Assembly: GCF_018294505.1 (NCBI RefSeq)
Contig: NC_057804.1
Coordinates: forward strand, 249,225,099-249,289,098
Length of the DNA: 64,000 nt
Direction of reading: 5' to 3'
Source of the DNA: Triticum aestivum
Lineage: Eukaryota > Streptophyta > Magnoliopsida > Poales > Poaceae
Below, in pieces: positions 11,508 through 23,390 of the stretch; the stretch's first letter is position 1; each line of letters begins with the position of its first letter. The notes beneath the pieces were generated by a model. It searched no databases, had not been told where the DNA came from, and saw nothing but the letters and a program-made list of their open reading frames with translations. The position numbers and the translations under genes were made by a program.

Positions 11508-12051
11508 GATCGCCCCAAGCTAGGGCCCGGGGCCTGGCCCCGGGCTCTCCCTTCCAGCATAATCAAGACAAAGCAAAATGGAGGACGAGAGGGATGTAGA
11601 TTAATGCCTCCACTGCTCCCCCGCTCCTCCTTTTTATAGGCGATCTGGGGGCTTGGGGCTGATTCCCCAACGAGTAACCACTGTCCTCCTCCACCAATCC
11701 CAAAAGACTGGGGCCCCTGCCTTGATGCCCCTCCACACCACAGGCCTCGGTTACCTACCCCACTTGATGCACGCGGCATACGTGGCAGAGGATAAGGGCA
11801 AGGTGTGAAGAGTGAATTGGCGGTTACCCGCCCGTGCCTTAAATTCATTCATGGGCCATTACAAGAATGGTCCCACCACTATTGGCGTTACGCAACGTGC
11901 GGAAAAACCGGAAACTGACCCGGCCTCAAGATAATGGAAGAGAAAACAAGACCTGAAGGGACGAAGCCACCTCAGAACTCTTGCATGTGCACTAATTAGG
12001 GCCTGCCCCGACGATGCCCAGCGGTGCGACCGTGCCAGGCCCGGGGGCTTC

Positions 12052-12927
12052 TGTCGGTGCAACAAACATTAGGTCCATTACCCAGACTATGCACAAGCAT
12101 GAGGACAAGTTCACAACATCTTGACCAACTCAAGCAAGATCAAGAAGGCCGAGATTAGCCCAAGGGGCAAGATATTGCTAAAGGAAAACCTCCCCTTCCG
12201 GGCAGGCGAGCCTGGCAGAGGCAAGGTTAACCCCAGAAGTGAGCCCCCTCGAGTCTTGCTAGTAGGCCTGCGGGGACCAGCGAAGGCAAACCACTTCACT
12301 GCACCACCTCACCACGATGTACGTCATCGATCGGTGTGGTGTCAAGCTCCAAGATGACTAAGTGGGTGCTAAATGCCACATCGCGTCCTCCACCTATAGA
12401 AAATGTCTACAAGTGACACCCGTCCTGCGACATGTCAGGCAAGCAGGCGCCAAGCTGGCGAAACGGCTCGGAAGAGCCTTTCAGGCAAGCTATGGTGTGA
12501 CATTGAGTGGCGTATTAAATGCACTCAGTCAGCCTGCAGACTTAGGTATGATGGCACTGTTTTCTATGTAATCAGTGCATAATGACTGATTTTTCCACTA
12601 TGGTGACTCTTTGATCTATAAAAGGAGGCCCATTGCAACAAGAGAAAGGATTCGGACCCTTGTACACTCATACACATGTAGTCGTTCTCATCCCAAGGCA
12701 ACCCTACCGGGCAAGAGTGTTGTGCTTTTCCACCACCATCCACCATCAATCCACCAAAGAAGGAGTAGGGTTTTATGCCTTGCAATGGCCCGAACTTGGC
12801 CAAAAACCGCCTGTGGGATCTCTACCGTGCTGCCTCACGCTCATCCGCTCTTTGTGCAACATGCCATCCCCCCGCCGAACCAGAAAGGGTCTCATAGCCC
12901 CATAGGTAGCGATGGTTCCCCATGACA
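12052..12927 (+). repeat. 3' LTR of element C (876 bp)
   Basis: Starts TGTCGGTGCAAC and ends CCCATGACA. It has a TATA box (CTATAAAAGG, 12,616-12,625) followed by AGGCCC, the same promoter core as the LTR of element B, so C and B are related families. The 5-bp flank on the right is AGTAG (12,928-12,932); the left copy is out of view. Confidence 0.75.
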
Positions 12928-13251
12928 AGTAGCAACGGAGAGTAACTTAGCAAAGATCAATATGTGAAAAGCTTGTAGGCCTTGGATCGACAGTTATAAT
13001 TATGTCAAATAATATTCATCATGTAGCAATAATAACCTAGGGTGACACAGAACTAGCTCCGATCCATCAATATAATGTAGGCATGTATTCCATATATAAT
13101 CATACGTGCTTATCGAAAAGAACTTGCATGACATCTTTTGTCCTACCCTCCCGTGGCAGCGGGGTCCTAATGGAAACTAAGGGATATTAAGGCCTCCTTT
13201 TAATACAGAACTGGACCAAAGCGTTAGCACTTAGTGAATATATGAACTCAT
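12928..13251. repeat. Older repeat between elements C and B
   Basis: The 324 bp look like a common wheat LTR fragment, with CTACCCTCCCGTGGCAGCGG near 13,145 and a TTAAGGCCTCCTTTTAATA segment. I recall this as a repeated LTR sequence but cannot name the family. It is the host DNA into which C and B inserted. No coding. Confidence 0.5.
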
Positions 13252-14316
13252 TGTCGGTGTACAAAAGTACGGGCTCTTCTGTACCCCTTACGTGTGCACG
13301 GGCAGTTGTAGTCACACCTGTGGCAGGGCCTAGCGTAGCAACAGAAGACAAAACACCAAACTACCAAGACAACACTCAAGACAACAAACAAAGTGCAGAG
13401 CACAGGCTGAACCTCCCCCGGCAGCATCCTTGCTGGGGCGATGTACATAGCCCTGGCAAGCTCCTTGCCGGGGCAACCTACGCAGCACCAGCAAGGCGAT
13501 CACCCTTGAGAGTGTGAGTTCTGACACCATTGACAATGTTAAGGCCAAGATTTGGGAACACATGCGTGGTAGCATGACGATCTTCATGATGTTTGATGGC
13601 CTGCAGGTCCACGTGGGACCAGAAGACTAAGACCCCCGGCAAGACCCTTGCCGGGGACGACCGCGAGACCCCGGGCAAGCCTTGTCGTGGACGATTGCTA
13701 GGCCGCGGCCAGGCCTGCGCCCGATAAGGATTTGCCACCTCACCACAACTCTAGTGTGATGATCAGCATGCCAACTAAGCAGGCGCCTGCGTGGCAGCAA
13801 GCAGATCTTCGTGGAGGCTCTACCACTGCGCCAACACAATAGCTAGCTAACCAGCATGGCACTGCATGCCTCATCAACCTGGACGCATGTCAAAAGCAAG
13901 GGGGGGCACCGACGGAAGGGACGGCTTCTGTTGCCATCCCCGGTAAAGTAAGAGGGCACGTAGGCAGCGCATTAAATGCGTTTGTCCTACGGTGCCTAGA
14001 GATAAGCTCCTACACTGTAAATACATTCCACCTCCTGTTTGCCGCTGTGGCAACCCCTTTGACATATAAAAGGAGGCCCGAGGTGTACTGAGATAGGATT
14101 CAGACTTTTTGGACTGGGCATGCACCACAGCTAGTTCAAGAACTCAAGAACACTAATATACACACAAGCAGGACTAGGGTTTTACACACCAGTGCGGCCC
14201 AAACCTGGGTAAAAATCCCCTCGTGCTGATCGCTAGACCTGCTCTTCGTGCACCTCCTCTCCCCGCCAACCGTAGAACGGATTCCTGTGATCCCATAGTT
14301 ATTCATTTCCTTGACA
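13252..14316 (+). repeat. 5' LTR of element B (1,065 bp)
   Basis: Starts TGTCGGTGTACAAAAG and ends TCCTTGACA, directly before the primer site. A TATA box (CATATAAAAGG, 14,063-14,073) precedes the expected start near 14,100. Several GGCAAG...TTGCCGGGG inverted motifs lie at 13,430-13,700 in the U3 part. Confidence 0.82.
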
Positions 14317-14319
14317 TTC

Positions 14320-14341
14320 TTGGCGCGCCAGGTAGGGGGAG
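14320..14341 (+). other. Primer-binding site of element B
   Basis: TTGGCGCGCCAGGTAGGGGG follows the LTR after a TTC spacer. This primer-site form is shared by many grass Tat elements, and a close form stands in element E on the other strand (35,409-35,430). Confidence 0.78.
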
Positions 14342-14392
14342 TTAGTTGTGAGAATCTGGTCCAGTAGTTAGTGCAGCAGCTTCTTCGTTGCC

Positions 14393-16098
14393 ATGGCTCC
14401 GAAAAAGAAGATGATCACAGCGGTCGGTTCGTCTGGAGCATCTCCGCCTGTGCCAGCGTGGACAGGTGACGTGGCAGACGTCGGTGGCGGAGGAGATCAA
14501 GATCGTCCACACCACCTAGATACAAGGAGCCAGCGAGGAGCATCGTCCGCAGCGGCGACGATGGTCTGCATGCCGCTGCGCCCAAGGACGGAGTTGCGCT
14601 ACCTATGGGTGGCGCGGGGACCTCCAAGGGAAGAAAGACGCCCCCGCCAGGGCACGCATCGTGGTCCTCTAATATCGTGTGCGGCGAACAACGCCATGAT
14701 GTTGAGGACCCCGGGCTTCGCCGTGGTAAGAGCCCTCAGCGTCACTCTCAACATGCATAGGGCCGACATGCACGCCATGATGCTGGCGAAAAAGGCGCGC
14801 GGCTGTGGAATCATGATGGAACTCCTTCTAACATAGTAAGAAGTCCTAGTTCCTCCCATTCCTCGCGCCTGTCACTGCCACTGACACGAGCATAAGCATT
14901 GGCGCGAGTGCAGCTACTCCTCGACTGTCCTCCTACTACAGAGAAGCAAGAAGAGTGGATGGCTGCCATTCAAAGCCTTATTGGTCACGCCAACCGGGAT
15001 GGTCACCGGGAAGCAAGTCCCTCGCAGTGCCTGACCATTGAGCCAGCGCGCATTGAAAGTGGAAGGGTTGGAGGCGCCGCAACCACGGTGCACTCCCCTC
15101 CACCACGGCCGGCCCACCGGACTGACGCCCGTGACAACTTGTCCACAGCGTCGTCTGACCCACGAGCGCGTTGCGACCAATGTCAAGTTCTTCGGGAGCA
15201 GCTCAAGGAAGACGCCCGGACCACTATCGAGCGGTGAAGGGAGGCGCGTTACCATTCTGATAGGCGTGCTGGGCCTACTGCGTACAGGCTTGCGCCGGGG
15301 GATGCGGGCGACTTGCCCTATGCAATAACTTGTCCAGCGTTCACCCGTGAGCTGCGGCAGTTCAAGTGGCCCATCACCCACACGTTCAAACCGTAGGTCC
15401 CGGAGAAGTACGATGGCAAGACCCATCTGTCTGAGTTCCTGAGTGTTTACACCATCGCGATGCAAGCTACCGGAGCACGAGACGACAAGGTTCTCGCCAA
15501 CTTTTTCCTCTTGGTGCTCAAGCCCAAAATCAGGTCATGGTTGATGCACTTGCTGATGAATTCCATCTCCTCTTGGTCCGATCTTTTCCACGAGTTTGTT
15601 GGTGCCTTCACGGGCGGCCACGTAGCTCCGGGCTAGGCAAGCAATTTGCATGTGATCCCTCGGAGGGACGGCGAATTCTTGCGCAAGTACATATAGCGAT
15701 TCAGCCTTGTGCGGTACAACATCCCCGATGTTCATCCTGCCACTATCATCAGCGCATTCCATCAGAACATGCGCAATCATAGGATGCATGAAGACTTGGC
15801 GATGAACAAGGTTGTAGATATTGCCGAACTGTATGTTCTGGCCGACAGATATGCCCGAGCTGAGGAAGGAAGAAAGTACCCCGAAGAAGATGTCGATGTG
15901 GAAAGTGACTCTGAAGATGAAGACGTCGTCGCCTCGGCAAAGAAGGGCCGACGATGCAATAGGAAATCCAAGGGCAAGACTGTGCTCGCCTTCGAGGAAT
16001 CCGGCGACCCCGGCACTGCTAAGAAGGCCAAGGTTGACGACCCCGGCAAGGAGATTGTCGGGTGCAACGCCTGCCACGCCTTAGCGGCTGCCGGCAAG
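14393..16098 (+). pseudogene. Gag of element B, N-terminal and middle part
   Basis: The first ATG after the primer site is at 14,393 (MAPKKKMITAV). Frames change several times. The gag domain is recognisable from about 15,340 (FTRELRQFKWPITHTF) through 15,470 (KVLANFFLLVLKPKIRSWL) and SISSWSDLFHEFVGAF at 15,560-15,610. It continues to ADRYARAEEGRKYPEEDVD near 15,845, then a basic and acidic tail ending CNACHALAAAGK. Stops occur inside, for example at about 15,391, 15,634 and 15,694. At 16,098 copia D begins. The zinc knuckle that should follow is 10.4 kb away at 26,503. Confidence 0.78.
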
Positions 16099-17981
16099 TG
16101 TAGGACCTTGAGAAGAGGTATCTAGAGGGGGGGTTGATTAGACACTAAGTACCAAAGTTACAGTTTTTAACCTTTTTAAAGTTTAAGTGGAGTTTAGGAA
16201 CAAGTTTAACATTGACAACATATAGCAAGCAAGCATGCAAAGAGTATATGAGCAGCGGAAAGTAAAGCATGCAACCTGCAAGAATGTAAAGGGAAGGGTT
16301 TGGATGATTCAAACGCAATTGGAGACACGGATGTTTTTGGCGTGGTTCCGATAGGTGGTGCTATCGTACATCCACGTTGATGGAGACTTCAACCCACGAA
16401 GGGTAACGGTTGCGCGAGTCCATGGAGGGGTCCACCCATGAAGGGTCCATGAAGAATCAACCTTGTATATCCCAACATGGCCGTCGCCCACGAAGGACTT
16501 GCCTCACTAGCGGTAGATCTTCACGAAGTAGGCGATCTCCTTGCCCTTAGAAACTCCTTGGTTCAACTCCACAATCTTCTCGAAGGCTCCCAAGTGACAC
16601 CTAGCCAATCTAGGAGACACCACTCTCCAAGAAGTAACAAATGGTGCGTTGATGATGAAATCCTTGCTCTTGTGCTTCAAATGATAGTCTCCCCAACACT
16701 CAACTCTCTCTCATGGGATTTGGATCTGGTGGAAAGAGGATTTGAGTGGAAAGCAACTTGGGGAGGCTAGAGATCAAGATTCATATGGTAGGAATGGAAT
16801 ATTTTAGCCTCAACACATGAGTAGGCAGTTCTCTCTCAGAAATAGGATGCTGGAAGTGTAGGTTCATTCTGATGGCTCTCTAGTAGTCTCCCCAACACTC
16901 AAATCTCTCTCATGGGATTTCGATCTGGTGGAAAGAGGATTTGAGTGGAAAGCAACTTGGGGAAGGATAGAGATCAAGATTCATATGGTAGGAATGGAAT
17001 ATCTTGGCCTCAACACATGAGTAGGTAGTTCTCTCTCAGAAATAGGATGCTGGAAGTGTAGGTTCGTTATGATGGCTCTCTCCACGAATGAAGAGGAGGT
17101 GGAGGGGTATATATAGCCTCCACACAAAATCTAACCATTACACACAATTTACCAAACTCAGTGGGACCGAATCAACAAACTCATTCAGACCGATTTAGTA
17201 AATTTAGTGACCGTTAGGATTTTCGGTGGGACCGAAATGCAACTCGGTAGGACCGATATGGTTAGGGTTAGGGCATAACGTAATCTCGGTAAGACCGATT
17301 ACACAAACTCGGTGGGACCGATTTTGGTAATTAGCTTTCCAGAGAGTTGGTCAGGCAAACTCGGTGGGACCGATTACTCAAACTCGGTGGGACCAATTTT
17401 GATAATAAGTTAACCAGAGAGTTTGCATTGTAATTTCGGTAGTACCGATTGCTCAAACTCGGTGAGACCGATTTTGATAATGGACATACACAGAGAGATA
17501 CAATCCCATCTCGGTGAGACCGAGATCCCTATCGGTGAGACCGATTTGCCTAGGGTTTGTGGCAGTGGCTAAGACATCCAAACTCGGTGGCGCCGGATAG
17601 AAACAATCGGTGGGGCCGAGTTTGAATTTAGGTTTAGGACATATGTGTGGGAGTGGGAAAGTAGTTGAGGGTTTTGGAGCATATCACTAAGCACATGAAG
17701 CAAGAGGCTCATTGAGCAACACCTCATCCCTCCTTGATAGTATTGGCTTTTCCTATAGACTCAATGTGATCTTGGATCACTAAAATGGAAAATGAAGAGT
17801 CTTGATCTTGAAGCTTGAGCCAATCCTTTGTCCTTAGCATCTTGAAGGAGTTCCCACATCCTTTAGTCCATACCACTCCATTGTTGAACTTATCTAAAAC
17901 ATACTAGATAAAAGTGTTAGTCCAACAAGAGATATGTTGACATTAATTACCAAAACCACCTAGGGAGCACTTGTGCTTTCA
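16099..17981 (-). repeat. 3' LTR of element D
   Basis: On the plus strand it runs TGTAGGACC...GCTTTCA. Two direct copies of a 199-bp unit occur at 16,686-16,884 and 16,885-17,083. The TATA box (CTATATATAC on the minus strand) is at 17,107-17,116. The adjoining U3 part (17,180-17,620) holds at least nine TCGGTnnnACCGA palindromes. A polypurine tract (minus strand ACCAAAAAGGGGGAGAT) lies at 17,982-17,998. Confidence 0.9.
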
Positions 17982-20625
17982 ATCTCCCCCTTTTTGGTAA
18001 TTGATGACAACATACATCAAAGCTCTAGATAAAGATATAGAGAATAGCAAGTAAAGCTTTGGAAAGACATGTAACAAGAATAGGCTCCCACTACATGTAT
18101 GCAATCATGTGAATATGGAATATAGAAGCATGTGAGAGCATAACCATGGTAGAGCAGGCAATGTGTTACATGTATCTTGGCCATATGCATCAGAGCAAAA
18201 AGTATTAAAGAGAATACCTTCATGGCCATGAGTCTTTCTTGCAAACAGTATGTACATCAACAAGAATTCCTCATACACATGATTGTGATGCATAAACTTA
18301 CCTTGTAGTCTTGAGTTGGCTTGGGATGGAATGAACCTGCATAAACAAGGTTAGATAACACAGATGCATCTACTAGCCATAGCAAACAAAAGAAACCACA
18401 AGTACACCAAGACTGGGATGACATGTAGAGAGTGAGTACTAAGTACCACATTGGATTAGACATGTCCCCAAGAGTAAAGATATGCAAGGAATTTGAATGA
18501 TTTCTTTCCCTTAGATGTCTTGCTCCCCCTGAATCTAGCGTAGGATACTGGGAGAAGATAGGGAACAGAAAATCAGAGCTGAAAGATATAAATGAACAGA
18601 GCTAATGCAAACTAATGCAAATAAGCACATATGAACATGTCTTTTCCCTCAAGAAGACATGTGGCATCTCTCCTCTTGAACACCAAGCATCTGGGATCCT
18701 TGAGATATACTCTCTACTAGTATTCTCTCCTCCTGGAGATCTCTCTCTCTCCCCCTGAAGGATCTCTCTCTCCCTCTAAGATGTGATCTCTCTCTCTAAA
18801 TGATATGCTTTGATGAGATCTCTCTCTCCCCCTTTGACATCAATTTCCAATAAGGGCTTGATAAAGATGTGATCTCTCTGTCCCCCTCTGGAATTTGTCG
18901 TGAATGGATTTGGTCCTTGAGTCACAATATAAAGCACTGATAAAAATGTGACGCTTGTAGAGGACAAGATTCATTGAGTGGAGCTGGATCAGAAGAAACA
19001 CAGAATAAGTGGCAAACTGTTTTTCCTGTTGTGAAATCGGTGGCACCGGGTGGTATGCTTTGGTGGTACCGAAAGATTTCGGTTGGACCGAAAATAACAA
19101 CTCGGTGTAACCGAGTTCATCGCAGAGAAAACACTTGTCACCTCAGCTCACTAGACTAATAAGATCTCACAAAGATTTGCAAGGAATTTACTGAATGATA
19201 TGCAATGAATTGATGCAGAAAATGCAGAGCAAACAGAAAGAAATCTAGATGAAGATTTTTTTTTTGAAAAGGGGAAACACATATGCATGAGACGAATGCA
19301 AAAACACAGAAAAGAATACAAGAGAACTTCATCTAGAGATGGCCGGCGACAAAGTCACCTATGTTAGAGTATATTGACTTAGGAGTCAAGTGAGATCACT
19401 TGATCATAGGTCATACTCATCGTTTAAGCTCAAAATGGGGTTGCCATTTTTCGTTTAAGCACCTTGATGTATTCACATCTTGTCGAGTTGCTTTAACACA
19501 TGACTTGGAGTAAAGCTTCTCTAATATGGAATAACATACCTTGGTTGGTGGTGTTGTCCATGTAGTTGAACTTGTGTGGGTTGCTCAAGGTTGATGTAGC
19601 TCATCAAGAATTTGGAGCACCACTTGGAATTTGAGTCCATCTACCTACATGGGTTAGTTCTTGCAAGGAAGAGCACTTGTGTAGGGATGAAAACGGAGCG
19701 GAAACGGATGGAACTAAGTGCTATCATATTTGTTTTCATATTTTTTTGCAGAAGCGGAAATGAATACAGAAACCACGGAAATGAATACGGAAACAGATAC
19801 TACCAGAAATGGACACGGAGCGAATACAAAGCGGATACGGAAACAGAAATAGGCATTGATTGGAACTTAAAAACCCCTTGAATCATAGAGAAATACACAC
19901 AAAAAGAAACAAATTTAATGAGTTATTAACATGGCTACAAAATAATATCATTATGTTAACAACTTAGCGTAGTATTGTAGTAGTACCGGATAATTGCGTA
20001 TAGGGTCAAGCTGAGTACATGTGTGGTAGTAGAAGTTGGGCCTTAGATCCTTTCTACTAATTGTGTCATTGTGTTCTCTTTGATGGTTGGGCTACAAAGC
20101 AGCTATAGGTCTATAGTAAAAACAGAAATTCCATATTCACGGAAACAGAAAGTTCCATTTCCATGCATGTTCCACCGGAAAACACCGTTCTGTTTTTGTT
20201 TCCGTTTCCGCATAAAAAATTCCATTTCCACTTCCGTTTTGAAAATTTCCATTTCCATTTTCATATTTCCTCTCCGTTTCCATTCTTCCTCCAGAAAAAC
20301 GAAAAGTTTCCACTCCATTTTCATCCCTACACTTGTGTATCCAACAATGACAATCATGAAGCTCAACATAGAATTTGTCAAAGGATATGTTTAAATGGTT
20401 TTGTGCTTCCTTGGCTTGAACCACCATAGTGTAGAGACTTGGTGATGTAGAGATTTATCAAGATATGAGTAGGTAACAATCTCATGGAACTTGATTCAAC
20501 CAAGTACCTACATGGGTTAGATAACATGCAAGATACAAATATATCCAAGACATAAGATTTTCATCATAAGAGAGATATCAAGGATTAGTCATCAACTCAT
20601 GTCTTGCATGTATCCAATGGAGTTT
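17982..20625 (-). other. Noncoding 3' internal region of element D
   Basis: Between RNase H and the 3' LTR are 2.6 kb without a credible ORF, 648 bp of which is the inserted MITE. It starts (plus strand) with the polypurine tract at 17,982-17,998. There are repeated GATCTCTCTCTC blocks at 18,730-18,880 and four more TCGGT...ACCGA-like motifs at 19,035-19,115, the same motif as in the LTR U3. Long noncoding 3' regions are known in SIRE-type copia elements. Confidence 0.7.
19682..20329. mobile_element. hAT-like MITE inside element D
   Basis: The 648-bp unit has terminal inverted repeats TAGGGATGAAAACGGAGCGG (left) and, read from the right end, TAGGGATGAAAATGGAGTGG. It is flanked by a perfect 8-bp duplication CACTTGTG (19,674-19,681 and 20,330-20,337). 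The 8-bp duplication and the TAGGG start fit the hAT superfamily. Subterminal DNA is built of short GGAAACGGAAAC-type repeats on the left and their complement (TTCCGTTTCCAT) on the right. No transposase is present, so it is non-autonomous. Open frames in it only read the simple repeats. Confidence 0.87.
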
Positions 20626-21258
20626 CTACTCCAAGTTTGAAGCATCAATGATGTTCAATTCTCCTCTTAACTTGCAAAACACTTTCTCATCAAGAGGTTT
20701 AGTGAATATATCCGCTAATTGCTTTTCGGTGCGAACATGCTTAAGATCAACGTCACCCTTAGCAACGTGATCTCGAATGAAATGATGACGAACTTCAATA
20801 TGCTTAGTTCGAGAATGTTGCACAGTATTACGACCAATTTTGTTAGCACTTTCATTGTCACAAAGCAATGGAACATGTTTCACATAAATTCCATAATCTT
20901 TAAGAGTTTGGGTCATCCAAAGTAATTGAGCACAACATGAACCAGCGGCAATGTATTCTGCTTCGGCAGTGGATAAGGATACTGAGTTTTGTTTCTTGGA
21001 GGACCAAGACACAAGAGATCTACCAAGAAATTGACAAGTACCTGAAGTGGACTTGCTGTCAACCTTGTCTCCGGCATAGTCCGAGTCGGAGTAGCCAACA
21101 GGATCGAAAGAGGCCCTCTTAGGATACCAAATGCCAAAATTTGGTGTATGGATTAAGTATCTCACTATCCTTTTCACGGCCTTAAGATGACATTCTTTAG
21201 GAGCAGCTTGATATCGTGCACACATGCACACACTTAGATATCGGGACGTGAAGCACAT
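20626..21258 (-). pseudogene. RNase H of copia element D
   Basis: The frame contains SLSTAEAEYIAAGSCCAQLL and ends with the conserved copia tail ADIFTKPLDEKVFCKLRGEL. Other typical segments are GYSDSDYAGDKVDSKSTSG (first catalytic Asp region) and CDNESANKIGRN. It lies in a different frame from the RT; a small indel near 21,234-21,245, just after the CASRPDI motif, causes the shift. The stop is at 20,626-20,628. Family role: degrading the RNA strand during reverse transcription. Confidence 0.88.
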
Positions 21259-22154
21259 AGATATAACAATGAACCAATCATAGAGCGATAAACCTTTTGA
21301 TCAACCGGTTCATCATCTTTGGTTAAGTCAAGATGTCCACTAGTAGGCATGGGTGTAGTCATACCTTTGCATTCTTGCATATTGAACTTCTTGAATAAGT
21401 CCTTGGTGTATTTCGTTTGAGAAACAAAAGTACCTTCCTTAGTTTGCTTGATTTGCAACCCAAGAAAGAATTTGAGTTCACTCATCATAGACGTCTAAAA
21501 CTTCTCTGACATTAGCTTCCCAAACTTTTCACTAAAATGAGGGTTAGTTGAACCAAATATAATATCATCAACATAAATTTGGCACACAAATAGTTCACCA
21601 TTAACCCTTTTAGTAAAAAGTGTGGAATCAATTTTCCCAATTTCAAAGCCTTTTTCAATAAGAAACTTGGTCAAGCAGTTATACCACGCTCTAGGAGCTT
21701 GTTTAAGACCATAAAGAGCTTTGTGAAGTTTGTAAACATGATTGGGTTTCTTAGGATTGACAAAGCCGGGAGGTTGTTTAACATAAACTCCCTCCTCTAT
21801 TTCACTATTTAGAAAAACACTTTTAATGTCCATTTGGTACAAGGTGATATCATGGTGATTAGCATAGGCAAGTAAGATGCGAATGGACTCAAGTCTAGCA
21901 ACGGGGGCGTAAGTCTCACCATACTCCATACCTTCGACTTGTGTGTAGCCTTGGGCGACGAGACATGCTTTGTTGCAAACTACTTGTCCATGTTCATCTT
22001 GCTTGTTGCGAAACACCCATTTGGTACTGATGATGTTGTGGTTGTTGTCGGGCTTCTCAACCAATGTCCAAACTTGGTTCCTCTCAAAGTTGTGTAGCTC
22101 TTCATGCATAGCATTTATCCAATCTGGATCTTCCAATGCTTCTTCAACCTTCAT
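21234..22154 (-). pseudogene. Reverse transcriptase of copia element D
   Basis: The frame starts at MKVEEALEDPDWINAMHEEL and holds the copia RT signature: Asp in YQMDIKSVFLNS (residue 109), KALYGLKQAPRAWY, and catalytic YVDD at residues 194-197. A TAG stop at 21,495-21,497 splits it after FGKLMSEKF; the frame resumes with SELKFFLGLQIKQ. Likely CpG-type decay is visible, for example NKACLVAQGY where NKARLVAQGY is usual. RT copies element RNA. The catalytic residues are intact, the frame is not. Confidence 0.9.
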
Positions 22155-22184
22155 AGGTTCAATTCTAGAGATGAAAGAATAGTT

Positions 22185-23348
22185 TTAACAAAAGTTAGCT
22201 AAACAAGTTTTAGAGCGAGTGATTCTCCCGGTTTGAATGTCATTGTAGATTTGCTCGACGGGATGATCTTTAGCAATTCTTGCTCGAACTCGTGAAAGCT
22301 TTTTCTTGGATCTTGGTTGAACATCCTCTTCATCTTGTTCTTCTTCTTGGCCTTCTTCATTGTTGACGTTGTCGTTCTCTTGTCGTGGTGGAGAAGGAGG
22401 TTGTTGACTTTCATCTTGATGCACTTCCTCGTTTTCTTCATCTTGGTGTGTCCCACTTGTGGATGCTTCCGTATCAACTCTTGGTTCACCTTGTCGTGAA
22501 GTAGAAGCTTCCACTTGGATGGACGAGGTACTCTCCTTCACCTCCGTTGGACGGACCTTGCCAATAGACAAGTCTTGGATTGCTTCCAAAGGATCTTTGT
22601 CTCCTACATCAATTGGCAATGCCTCTACTTGCGAGCCGTTAGATTCATCAAACTTCACATCTACCGTCTCTTCAACCTTTCGGGTGAAATTGTTGTAGAC
22701 ACAATAAGTGTGAGAGGTTGAGCCATAACCTAGTAGGAAACCTTCATGAGACTTAGGAGCAAATTTAGAACGATGATGCTTATCAAGAATGTAGCACTTT
22801 GAGCCGAATACTCGAAAGTATCCAACTTGGGGTTTGTTACCGGTGAGGAGCTCGTATGCCGTCTTGCTGAGTAGCTTGTGAAGATACAAGCGATTTGTTG
22901 CATGACAAGCTGTCTCAACCGCTTCTGCCCAAAAGTGCTTCGGCGTCTTGTACTCATCAAGCATCGTTCTTGCCATTTCGATGAGCATCCGGCTCTTCCT
23001 CTCAACAACTCCATTTTGTTGAGGTGTATACATAGCCGAGAACTTGTGTGAAATCCCTTCTTCGTCAAGAAAGGTGTCCACATTTGCATTCTTGATCTCC
23101 GTTCCGTTGTCGCTACGAACCTTCTTGATATTCACTTCAAATTGATTTTGGGCCTTCCTAGTGAAGTTTTTGAAGATCTTTTGGACCTGCGATTTATCAT
23201 CGAGAAAGAACACCCATGTAAATCTTGAAAAATCATCAACTATAACTAGACCAAAAGTATTTCCACCGAGACTCTTGTAATAGTTGGGACCAAAGAGATC
23301 CATGTGAAGTAGCTCGAGTGGCCTCTTTGTGGTCGTGATGTTCTTCAT
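22185..23348 (-). pseudogene. Integrase of copia element D
   Basis: The core domain shows D17 (LLHMDLFGP), D80 (KKVRSDNGTEI) and E116 (QQNGVVERKSRML). The usual copia GKR-type region follows (YELLTGNKPQVGYFRVFGSKCYIL). A long hydrophilic, acidic linker rich in E, Q and D (EENEEVHQDESQQPPSPPRQ) leads to the RT. A TAA at 22,185-22,187 ends the frame before RT. The zinc finger lies upstream and is broken by a TGA at 23,391-23,393 near its CxxC part, so the N-terminal domain is damaged. Confidence 0.9.
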
Positions 23349-23390
23349 GGGATGCCTTCCTCCAACCTGTTTACCTGCTTGACAAGCGCT

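Larger units (their letters stand above)
10980..12927 (+). mobile_element. Element C: 3' end of a Tat-like gypsy element
   Basis: The right end is a plus-strand 3' LTR (12,052-12,927), preceded by a polypurine tract (CCCGGGGGCTT, about 12,040-12,050). The 1.07 kb between element A and this LTR is the 3' internal region, which has no gag or pol but contains an antisense promoter and ORF (see 11,256-11,507). The body of element C lies beyond element A, outside the window. Confidence 0.72.

Noticed and set aside
13140..13210. Possible end of a BARE/Angela-type copia LTR
   Set aside because: The phrase feels familiar from wheat repeats, but no LTR terminus or primer site is present to support a family name.
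14415..14859. Minus-strand open frames opposite element B gag
   Set aside because: Shadows of GC-rich gag DNA; no domain and no start context.
20103..20427. Frames reading Phe/His or Glu/Met-rich repeats
   Set aside because: Translations of the TTTCCATTTCC-type repeats of the hAT-like MITE.
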